64,000 nucleotides of DNA from NCBI GenBank assembly GCA_037039685.1, contig JAWNGF010000008.1, positions 62,001 through 126,000 on the forward strand, in the 5' to 3' direction. The notes under the pieces were generated by a model that worked only from the letters and a program-made list of their open reading frames with translations, was not told the DNA's origin and made no database searches. Positions 19,656 to 31,331 of the stretch are shown piece after piece. Made by a program: the position numbers and the translations under genes. The stretch comes from Ceratobasidium sp. AG-K. Lineage: Eukaryota > Basidiomycota > Agaricomycetes > Cantharellales > Ceratobasidiaceae. The first letter of the stretch is position 1. Every line of letters begins with the position of its first letter.

Positions 19656-21537
19656 ACACCTAGTGAGGGGGGGGGTTTCAAGGTAAGTCAACCTTTTCCA
19701 AGCATTACCAGTGACTTATAACTAGCTTGGTGCAGTTGATCTTTTCCCAGTGTTGCATGCATAATGGGTGCAGTTGTAAACTATATTTTCAACAAATTGC
19801 CCAAAATCCCGTTCCACCACAATAATATGAGCCTTGCATGCACCAATTGATCAATATGCAACCACATTTGGGAAGGTATGGCATCAATACAACATGGAGG
19901 CCGAGTTTGCCAGAGACAACCCTCCTTTGTAGCCCATGACAGGCTGAAGCCTTTGGGCACTTTGCAGCCTCTTGGCAAACAAACCCCCAGACCGCATCCT
20001 CACTTACTCTAAATACCCAAACAGGGAATTTGAGTCACCCATCTTAGTTGACTTTGCTGGCTGATCGTACCTTGCTCAACTGTCATTGTTGTCATTGTTT
20101 TCATGTGTCGATCTCAATCAGTGGGCAGACACGTATCTCCCTTCTGTTCAAACCACAGGTGAGTAGCCTCTTCAAACACGACTTTTTGCGTCTAACTCAT
20201 TGCTGAGGTATATGCCCCTCTTCTACCCATGGCACAAGAAAATCCAAGTATGTTTCACTCAATTTTTTCATGTTTGTCAGTCATGGAGCGCATCCAGCTT
20301 GACGCATCAAGCCTTGCCTTGGTAGGGCAACAATCTGCACAAATGCTTCTAAGTTGACTTTGGAGCACGCATGTGGATTGTTTCTTTTTTTTTTGCTTTC
20401 CATCAGCCTTACAGTTGGCCATCATCTCCTTTCTCTGCTCATTGGCCCCTGCTCACGGTTGGGTATGTACCCCTCTCTCCTGCTCAAACAATGAGTAAGT
20501 GGCCTCTCTGAATGCGGTTTTTTGGCTTCAACTCATTGCTTAGATGTATGCCTCTGTTCTACCCAAAGCACAAAAAAAAACCGGTACATTTGACTCCTTT
20601 TTTATGCTTGTTACTCATGGAGCAAGCTCTGACTGTTTAAGGCATAAACTTAGCAGCACCTTGCCTTGATGAGGCAGCACTCTGTACGCATGCCCCCAAT
20701 TTGGCTTTGGAGCATATGTCCAGATTGCTCCTGGCCTCTATATTTTTGTCAGCACCTTGGGCATCCGTCATCTTGTGTCTCTTACCATCGGTCTTTATCA
20801 GCAGTTGGCTACATGTCACTCTCCAGCTCAAACAATGAGCAAGTGGCCTTGCTGAATGCGGCTTTTTGGGCTTAACTCGTGACTTAGATGTATGCCCTTG
20901 TTCTACCCAAAGGACAAAAAAAAACCGAGTACATTTAGCTACTTTTTTTTTTGTGCTTGCTGCTCATGGACCGGGCTCTGACAGCTTAAAACGTTGACTT
21001 GCTGGCGCCTTGCCTCGATAGGATGGCACTCCGTACATGTGCCCCTGGTTTGACCTTGGAGCGTGCGTGCAGGATTCCACCTTGCTTTTGTTTTGAACAG
21101 CCAGTATTGTCCCAGAAACCAACTACTTTCCCATCGCACATAGTGCCTCAAGTGATGTGCCCCATGTGTCCACCACTGCAATCAGCCTAGCATGCTCAAC
21201 GCATCCCTTCTCCGGCCCCACTTCCTCATGAACAGCTTGGTTGGTGGACCTAGAACACGCATACACTTGACCTTAGCAGTTTTATGCAAGCCATACGACT
21301 GCCCCAATGACAAGGGCTTTCTCTATGAAAAATACCCCAACTCCACTGTCAACGTCTCCAGCCTCCCTTCCCTCACTCATCTGATGCCCCCTTGTGCTTC
21401 CACTTACATCCAATTGCCCGCTCCTCAACCGTTTATTGCTGCTTGTTTTTGCCCTTCAACCCATTCCAAGACTTTGACAACAACACTTGTAAGTCACCTA
21501 TATTATATTGTTGGTCATTGATTCACCTCTTTCCCAG
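19656..21537. other. non-coding flank resuming the Plavaka-like unit
   Basis: Continues the DNA-transposon sequence split by B1. No gene recognised. It contains three diverged tandem copies described at 20160-21090. Confidence 0.4.
20160..21090. repeat. three diverged tandem repeats of about 340 bp
   Basis: Units start near 20160, 20493 and 20837. Each shows, in the same order, a GAGTAAGTGGCCT-like start, TTCTACCCA, a poly-A run, a CTCATGGA-like word, GCCTTGCCT and GACTTTGGAGC-like words. Copies are clearly related but diverged, so the duplication is old. Confidence 0.7.
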
Positions 21538-23990
21538 GAGCTTCAATGTGGTATGGAGCTGGAGCCATTGCAGTTCCCCAAAAGCCAAGTCAGCAAGTCC
21601 GGGCGGCCCGTTTGCAAGAGGAGCCCCAGCAAGCAGGGAGTCAAACTTAGTAAGTTTCACATATGTATTATTTGTTTTAATCACCGGACTAATGTTATGT
21701 TTAGTCAAAGACTCCAATTGCAAAAATGTAGCCTGTACCCAACAAGAACAGGCAGCAGCTATTGTCGCTTCTAGCCAAGATGCGGGCGTCCGAAGCAGCA
21801 AAGCTTGAGGCAAAGGCAAGTGCAGCATGGTCACAACAGGAAGCCAACTATTTGCTGGCAACCGTGATGAAGACAACGACAATGAAGATGAAGACAACGA
21901 CCTCCTCAAAGACAAAAGCCAAAAGCGGAGCTTCTTGCAGAAGACGCTCCAGGAGGTCCTCCGGTTCGTACACCGTACTTCATCGCTTCCCAATGGAACT
22001 CCGCAATGCAAAGCTTTGGTAAGCTCCTATTTTGAACATTGAATCATTTCATTTATTTAATCTTACTTCTCACAGGTCGTTATGCACTCTGAACAAGTTC
22101 TAAGGCCCAAGGGTGGCAGTGGTTATCATAGAAATTACAAGGCCTGGTTGGGTACATGTGTGTGTCTCATTAATGCATCTCTAATGTAACTGCACCACAG
22201 GGGGGAAGCAGCCTTCCAACGCTTCTCAAAGCGTGCTGTCCAAACGCAGCCACATAGGCCCTTCAAGAACTCCCAGCACTGTGCTTGAACCCTCACCCCC
22301 ATCAGCTGTCAATTGGCCTTCTTGGACTGTTGTTGGCCCGTCTCGTAGCAATGCTTCCCTGGCTCCGTACCAATCCCTATCTCCACTGCCAGCAAGTTTC
22401 CGAGCCCCCCTGGACAATACTCAAACCGTATGCAAAGAGACTCTGGCTGTGCTGGAGGACACCCAAACCGTGTCTGAAGATGACAAGCCTACTCCCTTAT
22501 CACCCAATTTGGGTGCCCCTCCCCTTGGTCTTCCCCCGTCTCAGCTTTGCAACCCCACCTCAAGCATGTCCCTTGGCACTCCGATTCCTACCTGCCCTAA
22601 ACCCTCGCCGTCAGCCTCCAATTGGACGGCACCTCGATTGAATCCCTTGAAGCCATGGCTGCATGCTACAACAAGAATGCCATGTACCACTCCTGGGCTG
22701 AGCAAATGCAGTGGGATCACCACAAAGATGATGACCTGCCTTGCAAAGATGTGGCCTTGAGGGCAGACACACAGAACACAGCAAAAGGACAGCTGGTGAG
22801 TGAAGCTTTGGCAGCACTCCTACCAGGTGTTACTCACCAACAGGCTAAATGCAAACGCAAACTCCAGACCGGCTTGAACTGTGCCATCGGTAGTCCCCAG
22901 GAAGCTGCTAGTCTCGCAATCCTTGATATGTGCGCATTTTTATTTGCCCTTGGATGTTACGTTCATCACACTAGCGAGCTGGTAGCGGCAATGGAAGCAT
23001 ATGAGCAGGTGTTCAAGTTTGATTACCCAGGCACCCCGTTTGAACCAGCAAGCAATGACCTCATTCATGTGGTACATGTGCTTTTTCTCCGAGTTTACAC
23101 GTCCTCACTGACATAAAATTTATTAGATTGCCAACCATGCTGCTAATTCTTGGACAGTTGCAAAAGGTAACCTACAATTGTTGATGACCGCCAAAGGCAG
23201 ACTCGGCTTCAAGAGCAACCCCAAGTCACAAAAGGAGATTGATGCAAACATAGCTTTGTGCAAATTGCTTTGTGAGGATTTCCATTATGGAGTGAGTACT
23301 GCAGCATGCTCCATTGCCTCCTCCACCTGCTAACCCTGGCACCCCGCAGTTGCTAGACAACCCAAAATCCCACTATGAGAACCCTGCACTCGAACTGGGA
23401 TTTGTCATGGCCTTCTTCCAATCTGCTCACTTGCCTTGTGCGGTTTACTTTCATTATTTTGGGCCAACCACTGTGCCTGGGCTGATTATTGGTGCCTTGC
23501 TCACTCTGGTAGGTTCTACACAACTCTGCATTTGATCACCAACTAACATTGGGCGGCTAGTAGATTGAATTGTGCATCAAAGGATGGCGCACTGGCATCC
23601 AAAAGGACAAGAGCCTCAACACAAAGGAGCAAGAGGTCATGTACAAAAAACATATGTGCAATCTGAAGACATTTTCGACAGGGGCCCCAGTGCGCTTCCA
23701 AAAAATGCGCAAGTTGTTCTACAAGGCTGCATGGTAAGTAGTTATTCTCTTCTCTTAGCCCACTTATTGGTAACAAACTTGTGTTGTAGCCACCACATAG
23801 CACGCAATTGTGTGCCCGATCCAGTTGAGGGCATTTGACCAACTATTTGCTTGGAGGACATCCATCCCAACGTGCCTCTGCCTCAGCCTCTGTCGACCTC
23901 CATCACTTCTGCTCAAGTCACACCTGCCCATGCTCCTGCTCTTGAGCCCCTGCCGGGCCCTGCTGACTCTACCAAGGGTGGCTCATGATT
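21538..23990 (+). pseudogene. DUF6532-like gene of the Plavaka-like unit (decayed or multi-exon)
   Basis: Plus-strand gene in several exons with plausible GT-AG introns (for example one starting GTAAGT near 21651 and one starting GTAGGT near 23510). The N-terminal part is Ser/Pro-rich. The C-terminal half has a helical domain with A-L-L-P-G-V-T-H, L-D-M-C-A-F-L-F-A-L-G, G-R-L-G-F-K-S-N, H-Y-E-N-P-A-L-E-L-G, G-L-I-I-G-A-L-L-T-L and L-C-I-K-G-W-R-T-G. This order resembles the DUF6532 family common in Agaricomycetes; that is a tentative match from memory of the pattern. Frame changes in the first third suggest decay. It lies on the far side of B1 from the Plavaka-like transposase and is transcribed away from it, so both probably belonged to one element. 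Confidence 0.5.
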
Positions 23991-24030
23991 TAATTGCATC
24001 TGAAAACCTGTAAATACCTAGACAGGAATA

Positions 24031-26696
24031 TATATTACTAGCTAGCATATATAGGTCCCCTAGCTGAAATGGAAAGGTCCTGTGTTTATAGCAGTATGAA
24101 GCACCAACTGTGGTGAGCTGAGTGTATCTGGTGTCACATACCCCCAGCTAGCATGCTATAATGGCTATCTTGTGCTAGATTGCTGCTAGCTAGTGCTATA
24201 TGATGCTAGCTGGTGCTATGTTATGGATACTGACATTCTGTCATAGGAATAACATACTGAAATCCAAACCTATGCTTGTGGCGACTTTTCTGCTTGTTTG
24301 CATGTATGCAGTTTTGTAACTGTCTTTACTCCCTCTTGAACGCTACTTTTGTGCTACTTCTTTATGTCGATATGTAGTACTCTCTAGTAGCTTCAATTCA
24401 CTATCCTTTGCGTCTCTATATGCGGGGATTTCATAAAGATATGAAATGTCTAAGTTTATTGTCTTTGGCGCTTAGGGAGAGATACATTGTTATACTTGTA
24501 TCTCCACCAATACTGATCCGTTCGCTTAGCTTGAACTTGCGACTGACTCGCAAGCTTCCAATTCAGCCGATCGCACTTGTTTCATGTGAATTGACCGGCT
24601 ATTTCCCGCGATATGTCTCGTGGCTTGTCAAGGTGCTGAAATGACTCATTTCAGCAGCCACCAGATCTTGAGAGCTGCATAGCTTGTAGATAGTGATTTA
24701 GTATAGTTACTTGACTGGAGCAATTAGTTAGATGACTCATAATATATGTTCCAGCCAACCAAAGCACTCTGACTCCATGAATGCTAGTCATCAAGGCATC
24801 AGTGTTCATCCACCCCTCCTATCATTGGTAGATGCCCCCAATGATAGCCACAACCAGATGACTAGTGTTCTGAGGCCTCTAGGGTATAAATACATGCCCT
24901 CTAAGAGCCCTCCATCCTCACCTCACTCTACATCTGTTGTGCTTTGGCTTGGCTGTGTGATTTTCCCCATTATTGTTGTGTGCCTCAAACAGTATTTGTT
25001 AGCCTAAAGAAAAGGATCTCCTGAGTACCTATTATAGAGGAAAGGTTGCAGACGTCTTATAGTGCTTTTACAAGTAAGAACAAGGAAGGCATTTAGGGAA
25101 TAGCCTAAGATTAGTACATACTTAGTTCATTGCAACTAGGAGTGTGAAACAGTGACATTTAATAGCTAAGGGAACCTGAGCTCAGTACTCCTGCTCTTTC
25201 TATTACTAGTGTACATACACTCTACAGTAGGAAAGCTTAGTATCAATTCCATTAAGTGTGCAACTAGATTGCTTACTTACTGAGAGCATCTCAGACTACT
25301 GAGACATTACTTTATATTGTTCCACTGTGTGTATTCTGTAGTTATATCACTTGTACATACAAGTAGCTGCAACTCTCAGATATATAACATGCTAGGTACT
25401 GCTCTGGTCTGGGGGGACAAATATGGTAATGGACAGAACAATTTTGGACATCACTAAGCACTGACTAAGCAGTGGCTGTGCCAATTTGCCAAATGAAATA
25501 TGTTTCAAATGCTTAGTCACATTGGCAATTTTGATCATACTTTTGAACCAGCCATGGGTTCTCTGTCCCCTGTGCATATCACAACCTTTTCTTCTTCTTT
25601 TCCCCTCTCATCTGTTTACCTTGTGTTTGGTCTCATTTCTCTCACCTTGGCACATTTAGTTGCCTTTCTGTAAGCCATGATTGCGGGACATGCCTGCCTG
25701 GCATGTCTCCTCCTTTTCCTGTTTTCCATGGACTTAACACGTTTCATTTGTCTCGTCCTTGCTTCTCTTGGACTCTTGCCTTTTCTTGTTTTGGCTCCCT
25801 TTGTTGCCGTCTATCTATTGTACATAGCCACACTAGATAGTATATATACCAGCAACACAAGTCTTGTCTCTACAAGACTTGTTCTCTTGTTGTTTTCCCC
25901 ACTCACTCATTGCGTGACTTACTTAGGCCTTAGTGCTGTACATTTGACCTTTGTCGTTGTCCCAACCCCCATCCTCACTACCTGTGGAGTCTCAGCCTCC
26001 AAGGTTCAGTTAGTGTTGTGACAGTGCACCAATGTGGCTAAATGCTACAAAATACCCCCACGTGAGCCAAGGGGGTGATGCAGGGGGGTGGGGAACAGGG
26101 GTAATTGAGCAGTCCAAGGGGGTCAAAGGGACTTGATCTCAAAGTCATGTGGAGCACTCTCAGATTGGCTAAATCATTTTCCAGTTGAGGAATTTCCAAT
26201 TATGCTAAATTTGGTCAGCAGATGCTCCTGATCTTTTTGATTACAGAGCCACCACTCAAACCTTATTTGGGCCAGAAATGATGGCAAAAAAGGCGAAATA
26301 CTTTCCCACAGCCGAGTTTTTTTGATGAAACATTACCTAATATGGACTAATTTGATGCAGCAATCAATTAGAATCCAGATTGATGTGCTTGATGTTCAAC
26401 ACAATTTCCTCTTGTATACTTGCACAGCCACTGCTTAGTCAGTGCTTAGTGATGTCCAAAATTGTTCTGTCCATTACCATATTTGTCCCCCCAGACCAGA
26501 GCAGTACCTAGCACCAGCTAGCATCATATAGCACTAGCTAGCAGCAATCTAGCACAAGATAGCCATTATAGCATGCTAGCTGGGGGTATGTGACACCAGA
26601 TACACTCAGCTCACCACAGTTGGTGCTTCATACTGCTATAAACACAGGACCTTTCCATTTCAGCTAGGGGACCTATATATGCTAGCTAGTAATATA
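24031..26696. mobile_element. DNA element with ~274-bp terminal inverted repeats
   Basis: The left repeat is 24031-24218 continued at 25395-25481, after removal of a solo LTR. The right repeat is 26424-26696 inverted. Ends read TATATTACTAGCTAGC and its complement. Many AGCTAGC words lie in the repeats. Without the LTR the element is about 1.49 kb. No transposase was found in the internal part (25482-26423), so it is non-autonomous. TA flanks on both sides suggest a TA target, but the ends are A/T-rich and ambiguous by a few bases. Confidence 0.85.
24219..25389 (+). repeat. solo LTR, 1171 bp, in the inverted-repeat element
   Basis: Bounded by TGTTAT and ATAACA and flanked by the 5-bp duplication TGCTA (24214-24218 and 25390-25394). 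A TATA box (TATAAATA) lies at 24885-24892, with TGACTCA at 24642-24648 (inside a hairpin) and 24733-24739. No internal retroelement sequence remains, so LTR-LTR recombination is inferred. The superfamily cannot be set; the sequence is unlike families A, B and C. Confidence 0.87.
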
Positions 26697-28312
26697 CAGT
26701 GCTGCAAAAAATCAATCACAAAAACCATACATGGGTGGAGTTGGCCAAATAGAAAGGCACATATAAGCTTACATAAGCTCAGGGTATAGCTGTGGCTACC
26801 CTTGCTTCCTTGTTACATCTGTGTGGCAGTTTGGTCTTGTTTGGTCTTGTGGCTGTGGAGATATGCAAACTTTGGCAAAACAGTTTTTGCAATCAATTGT
26901 TTGCAGGCTTGGCACTGATGTCATGTTACATCATTATGACCTCAGATGACATCATGGTGACCTCATTGATGATGTCAGTGGCACCCCCAGTTGCATATCT
27001 ATCACCCTGCTCACCATCCAGGACTGCAGCACCCCTCCAGCTCTTGTCCTTCATGCCTAAGGCCATTTCCCCCTCCAAGCTTGTTTCTGTGCTTGCTAAG
27101 CTTGATGCTGGCCTCCGTCATGCTGAAATCTCTAGGACTACTGGAGTTAGTGAGGGACACATCTCTAAACTGTGCAATATACACTGTCACAACCTTCCTC
27201 GCAAACCCCCAGGCTGTCCTCTCAAAGTCACCCCTGCTACAGCTTGCCACCTGGTTTGCACTGTCACCAATGGCAACTCTGCTACTGCTTCCTCTGTGGC
27301 TAGGACATACAGGACAGCTGAGGGGCACACTCTTAGCCATGAAACTGTCCGCCAGACACTCAAGGATGCTGGTTTAAAGGCCAAGAAGAAGGTTACAAAG
27401 CCCAAACTCCCTAAACATATCCGCGATGCTTGACTATCCTTTGCTCATGCCCACTGCCACTGGACTGTCGAGGACTGGAAAGGGGTCATGTGGTCAGATG
27501 AGACCAAAATCAACTGCCTAGGGTCAGATGGCCAACAATGGGTGTGGATTAGGCCTGGCCAGGAGCTTAGTGATGTAGCTATCCAGCCCACAGCTCACTC
27601 AGGTGGAGGGTCTATTCAGATTTGGGGCTGTTTTTGTTGGGATGGGCCTGGCTATGCTACCAAGATTGAAGACACAGTTACCAAGGAGGTCTATGTGGAG
27701 ATTTTGGTGGATGAGTTGATGCAGACTTTGGAGTATTATGGGAAGGAGGTGGAAGACATTATCTTCCAACAGGACAATGCTCCTGCTCACAAGTCCAAAT
27801 TGGCAACAAATTGGCTAGCTGACAATGGTTTTGATGTGATGGAATGGCCTTCCAACTCCCCAGATCTCAATCCAATTGAAAACTTATGGGGCATCATCAA
27901 AAGGAGGCTGGGGGAGCATGAACATCCTCCAAGGGGGGTTTTGGAGCTGTGGGAAAGGTTTCAGGTGGAGTGGGAGAAGGTGGAGCCAGAGCTGTGTCAA
28001 AATCTGATCAGCAGCATGCCTAATAGGATGAGGGAGGTGATCAAGGCTAGGGGGGGGTCCATTAACTACTGATTTTGTCTGACTTTGTTATCCATGTATG
28101 CCTTGCAAACAATTGATCACAAAAACCTTTTTGCCAGATGTTGCATTTCTCCCCAACCACAGATCCAAACAAGGCCAGACATGACTCATTTGGTAGCCAA
28201 AAAGCACAGTGACCTTGCATATGGCAACTGGCTGACATAATCCAACACATCATTCCCCAGCTGGCCTGCACTACCTGCACATGGTTTTTGTGATTGATTT
28301 CTTGCAGCACTG
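26697..28312 (+). mobile_element. Tc1/mariner element, 1.6 kb
   Basis: Terminal repeats begin CAGTGCTGCAA and match for about 31 bp with one mismatch. Flanked by TA on both sides (26695-26696, 28313-28314). Weaker inverted similarity continues for about 200 bp, with an inner block near 26870-26910 and 28095-28135, an IR/DR-like layout. It carries one transposase gene. Confidence 0.93.
27053..28072 (+). pseudogene. Tc1-type transposase (one in-frame stop)
   Basis: DDE transposase that binds its terminal repeats and moves the element by cut and paste into TA. The likely start is the ATG at 27053 (M-P-K-A-I-S), giving about 340 codons, the usual Tc1 length. The N-terminal half has two helix-turn-helix regions (A-E-I-S-R-T-T-G-V-S; S-H-E-T-V-R-Q-T-L). 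The catalytic half has W-S-D-E-T-K (Asp codon 27497), Q-Q-D-N-A-P-A-H (Asp 27773) and S-P-D-L-N-P-I-E-N-L-W (Glu 27878), spacing DD34E. The only defect is a TGA at 27431-27433 between the two halves, likely from CGA. All three catalytic residues remain. Confidence 0.9.
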
Positions 28313-28314
28313 TA

Positions 28315-28560
28315 TACTCAGAAAACAGGTGAGTCAGAGTAAATACATGAGTCACACGTCTGAGTCAAAGTCCGAGTCATAAAGGGGGCTGCACAGGCCA
28401 GCCAATAGAAAACAGCATGAGTCATATGACTCATGGTGACACATCATCTATACACCTTACTAAACAAGGGAGAGGCCTCAACAAAGAGAAGGGGCACTAA
28501 AGGCGCTGGTACAAGCCACGAGTCTGCAAACAGAGAGAGAGGGAGAGACAGGTCACGACA
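28315..28560 (-). repeat. partial 3' LTR of B3 (U3 only)
   Basis: Starts TGTCGTGACC at 28560 on the minus strand after a G-run polypurine tract, and keeps the TGASTCA cluster. It ends at the Tc1 target TA; R and U5 are missing. Confidence 0.85.
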
Positions 28561-28600
28561 TTCCCCCCCCACAAAGGCAAGTGTAGTGGAGTGCACTTGC

Positions 28601-29097
28601 CTATTTGCAGGCGACCCATTCCTTCAACTCCAACCACCCAACACGTTCCACCAGAGCGCGCATGTCCATCTCAAGGACTTCGTTCATTTGGTCCCACTTT
28701 TCTTGATAGAGGCGGTCGAGCTCCTCTTGGTGGAGTTGTTGCAGGTGCTCAAGTTCTGCCACCTCCCACTTGGACCATTGTTCTTGTCTATGGTCGAGCC
28801 ACTTGTTGAGCTGCTCAACTGACCAAGATCCGCATTGAACAAGGCGGTAGGCTTTGAGAACATTGGCATTGCATGGCATTCGATCGCCTGGGGGGTGTGG
28901 CTCCATGTTGGCAATGGCATGGCCAATGTCGGCAATGAGGGCCTCGACATTTGCTCGGGCCTTGTCCCAGGTGGCCTCCCATTCTTGTTCAAGTTGTTGG
29001 GCCTCCTTGTTGGAGATATGGGGAGGGGTGGCAAGGTTGTCCCCGTCCTTGGAGCTTGGAGGTGCGGGGGGGCCCTCGACAACTTCCTCCTTGACGT
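28601..29097 (-). CDS. ORF3 of B3, C-terminal segment
   Basis: Encodes the Pro-rich linker, the W-E-A-T-W-D-K-A block and the C-terminal coiled coil ending W-L-E-L-K-E-W-V, closely similar to B1 ORF3. It stops at TAG 28601-28603. The other end abuts the C1 insertion; joined to 36545-36752 with one copy of the GACGT duplication, the frame is continuous. Confidence 0.75.
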
Positions 29098-29513
29098 TGT
29101 CATGAGCTGACTAAGCTCAGATATTTTATTCTGATTTTATATTCTTTTTTTCCAAACACTTTCCTTTTTTGGTACAATTGTCCTTTGGTGCTTAATTTGT
29201 ATCATGTGATACATTTGTCTTTTCATTTGATATTGGTGCTGCTTCCAGAACTTCCAGAATGTCGAGTCATATCTCTTATCTCGCTTATCATTGGTTGTAC
29301 TCAGTTTTCTCACACTGATAGGTGATGACGTGGCACTGATCCCTCATGTAGATAAACCCAGAGGTCAAGCTGGTTAACAATAAGGCTTGACCTCCTCTCC
29401 ATTAGGACTTGTTCAATCCAATCCTCTTAACTATTTCTTTTCCTTGGGTTCTAGGACTTATCCAAGTTGAACCCCTTAACCTTTTAAACACCTAATTGAC
29501 CCAAGTTGGGACA
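29098..29513 (+). repeat. 5' LTR of C1 (416 bp)
   Basis: TGTCATGAGC to TTGGGACA. The self-primer pair is GGCTTGACCT (29384-29393) and AGGTCAAGCC (29516-29525, two nucleotides past the LTR). The TATA box reads TAGATAAA here, one change from the TATATAAA of C2. Confidence 0.92.
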
Positions 29514-29623
29514 TTAGGTCAAGCCTTATTAGCATTGGCTTTAAGCCCCTGCTCTTCCACCATGTAGATAGAACATACACGGGAAAACGGGCATAGTACA
29601 ATGGACAATGAGCTATACTTGAT

Positions 29624-30120
29624 TGTCGCAACCTGCTAATGCCTATGGTTGACGACTGCTAATGGCCTTTGAGATGTGGAACAATATGTGATAAGTCTTC
29701 TAAGACTCTATCACTAAGGTGGACAAACGCTAGTCTTGTCAGTACAAGTCACTAACTCCTAAGTCCAAGTGGCTGTGCTAAAGGCTAAGTAGCCAAGTGC
29801 CTCTGATCACACTGCAGGGAGAGTTGACAAGGCAAAGCAAGCTGGGGATGACCATGCTTGCAAGCCAGTATATATACTCAGAAAACAGGTGAGTCATAGT
29901 AAATACATGAGTCACACGTCTGAGTCAAAGTCCGAGTCATAAAGGGAGCTGCGCAGGCCAGCCAATAGAAAACAGCATGAGTCATATGACTCATGGTAAC
30001 ACATCATCCATACACCTTATTAAACAAGGGAGAGGGCGCAACAAAGAGAAAGGGTGCTTAAGGCACCAGTACAAGCCACGAGTCCGCAAACAGAGACAGA
30101 GGGTGGGACGGGTCATGACA
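29624..30120 (-). repeat. solo family-B LTR (497 bp) in the C1 leader
   Basis: Complete 497-bp LTR in reverse orientation, flanked by TTGAT on both sides (29619-29623 and 30121-30125). C2 shows the uninterrupted target. It is a remnant of a B element removed by LTR recombination. Confidence 0.95.
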
Positions 30121-30290
30121 TTGATATAGACCAGTAGTCCCATGTTGCTATACACCATCAGTGAACCCAATTGTTATCCTCTTTTGGGTCATAGCGGCTT
30201 TAGTCAGCTAAATACACCCTTACTCTGTCATACACTGTCGCTATCATGCCTGCCCAAGGCTGTTGATAATTGATAAGATTGGATAAGGAG

Positions 30291-30298
30291 TATATAAA
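30291..30298 (+). promoter_or_regulatory. internal TATA box in the C1 leader
   Basis: TATATAAA about 205 nt upstream of the leader ORF; conserved in C2 at 37448-37455. A second promoter inside the element is inferred, not shown. Confidence 0.4.
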
Positions 30299-30495
30299 GC
30301 AAAAGCTTAGCGTCTAGCACCCTTCACATCCAAATCAACATCTCAAGGAAGCCAGACCCTCTCAAGTCAACCTGGAAAGTGTTGGAGCACCACCCAAGTT
30401 AACACTCACATCCATCAAGAACCCCATCAACTTGTCTTTTCCATCAGTATGCACTAAAGAGGATAAAATAGTAACTGACTAATTAACCTTAAAAA

Positions 30496-31110
30496 GTGTT
30501 CCCTGCATTTTTTAGCCTCTGCAAAGCTGTCTTTAGACTAAAGGACTTTGTGCTTGATCTAGACACCAAAGTCGACAAATTAAACAGTCGAATTGAGGTA
30601 CTAGAAGAAGATCAAGTCAAGCAAGCAGAGGAACTAAGGGTCGAGCGTACCAGGAATGACAAAAACCACAACCAACTCAAAGCCAACTATCAAACACTCC
30701 ACTCAAGGCTTGAGTTCATTGAAATAAGCATTGATAACACAAACAAGCAACAAGCCGATCAAGATCGTGTCCAAAGCATAAATCTAGCTGACACCAACAT
30801 TGAAGTCAAGCCTCTGCAAGAACAAACCCGTGTCCTGATCGAAAATTGCAACCAGCTTATTAAAATCCAAGAAAAACATACTCAAAAGGTCGAAAACCTC
30901 ATCAACAGCAACAAACGTCAGTGGCGCACCATTGAAACCCTTAAAGACAAAATCAAGGGCAAATACTGTCATCTCGCAGCAGAAGTGTGTATTCCTATGA
31001 ACCAGGATTACCGCCTTCTGAATCACCTTAATACCACCGCACCCAACCCTTTTTGGTGGGATCAAGACCTTGACTCACACAGGAACAACACAGGGAACAG
31101 CTTAGACTAG
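30496..31110 (+). CDS. leader ORF (ORF0) of C1, coiled coil
   Basis: About 204 codons upstream of gag, open from a GTG codon; no ATG is suitably placed. A poly-T tract and AG just inside it, with a TAACTGACTAA branch-like sequence before, suggest that the real coding exon starts after TTTTTTAG. The product is a predicted coiled coil (R-I-E-V-L-E-E-D-Q, R-L-E-F-I-E). It ends with L-D-S-H-R-N-N-T-G. Immediately after, the -1 frame carries a second conserved peptide (H-R-E-Q-L-R-L-E-S-L through Y-G-L-G-S-Q). It has about 57 residues more than C2 through an in-frame difference. Function unknown. Confidence 0.5.
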   Translation: MFPAFFSLCKAVFRLKDFVLDLDTKVDKLNSRIEVLEEDQVKQAEELRVERTRNDKNHNQLKANYQTLHSRLEFIEISIDNTNKQQADQDRVQSINLADTNIEVKPLQEQTRVLIENCNQLIKIQEKHTQKVENLINSNKRQWRTIETLKDKIKGKYCHLAAEVCIPMNQDYRLLNHLNTTAPNPFWWDQDLDSHRNNTGNSLD

Positions 31111-31331
31111 AATCCCTATCACTCTTTATTGAAGACATTCATCGTAACTATATATACAAACAGTACGACGAACTAGGAGTAATCAACGCATTGTTTCTGG
31201 AAGACAAAAATCTTGAATTGGTGTTTTTGAGAAGTCTGCGCTTCATTAAAGATAGAAGAGTTTGCAGAAGAATTTGCAATATTTTGTATGGTCTTGGATC
31301 CCAATGAATCCACACTTTTCCCCACTCCAAT

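Noticed and set aside
25677..26021. 114-codon hydrophobic frame in the inverted-repeat element
   Set aside because: T-rich DNA naturally gives Leu/Phe/Ser codons; no conserved domain and no partner copy.
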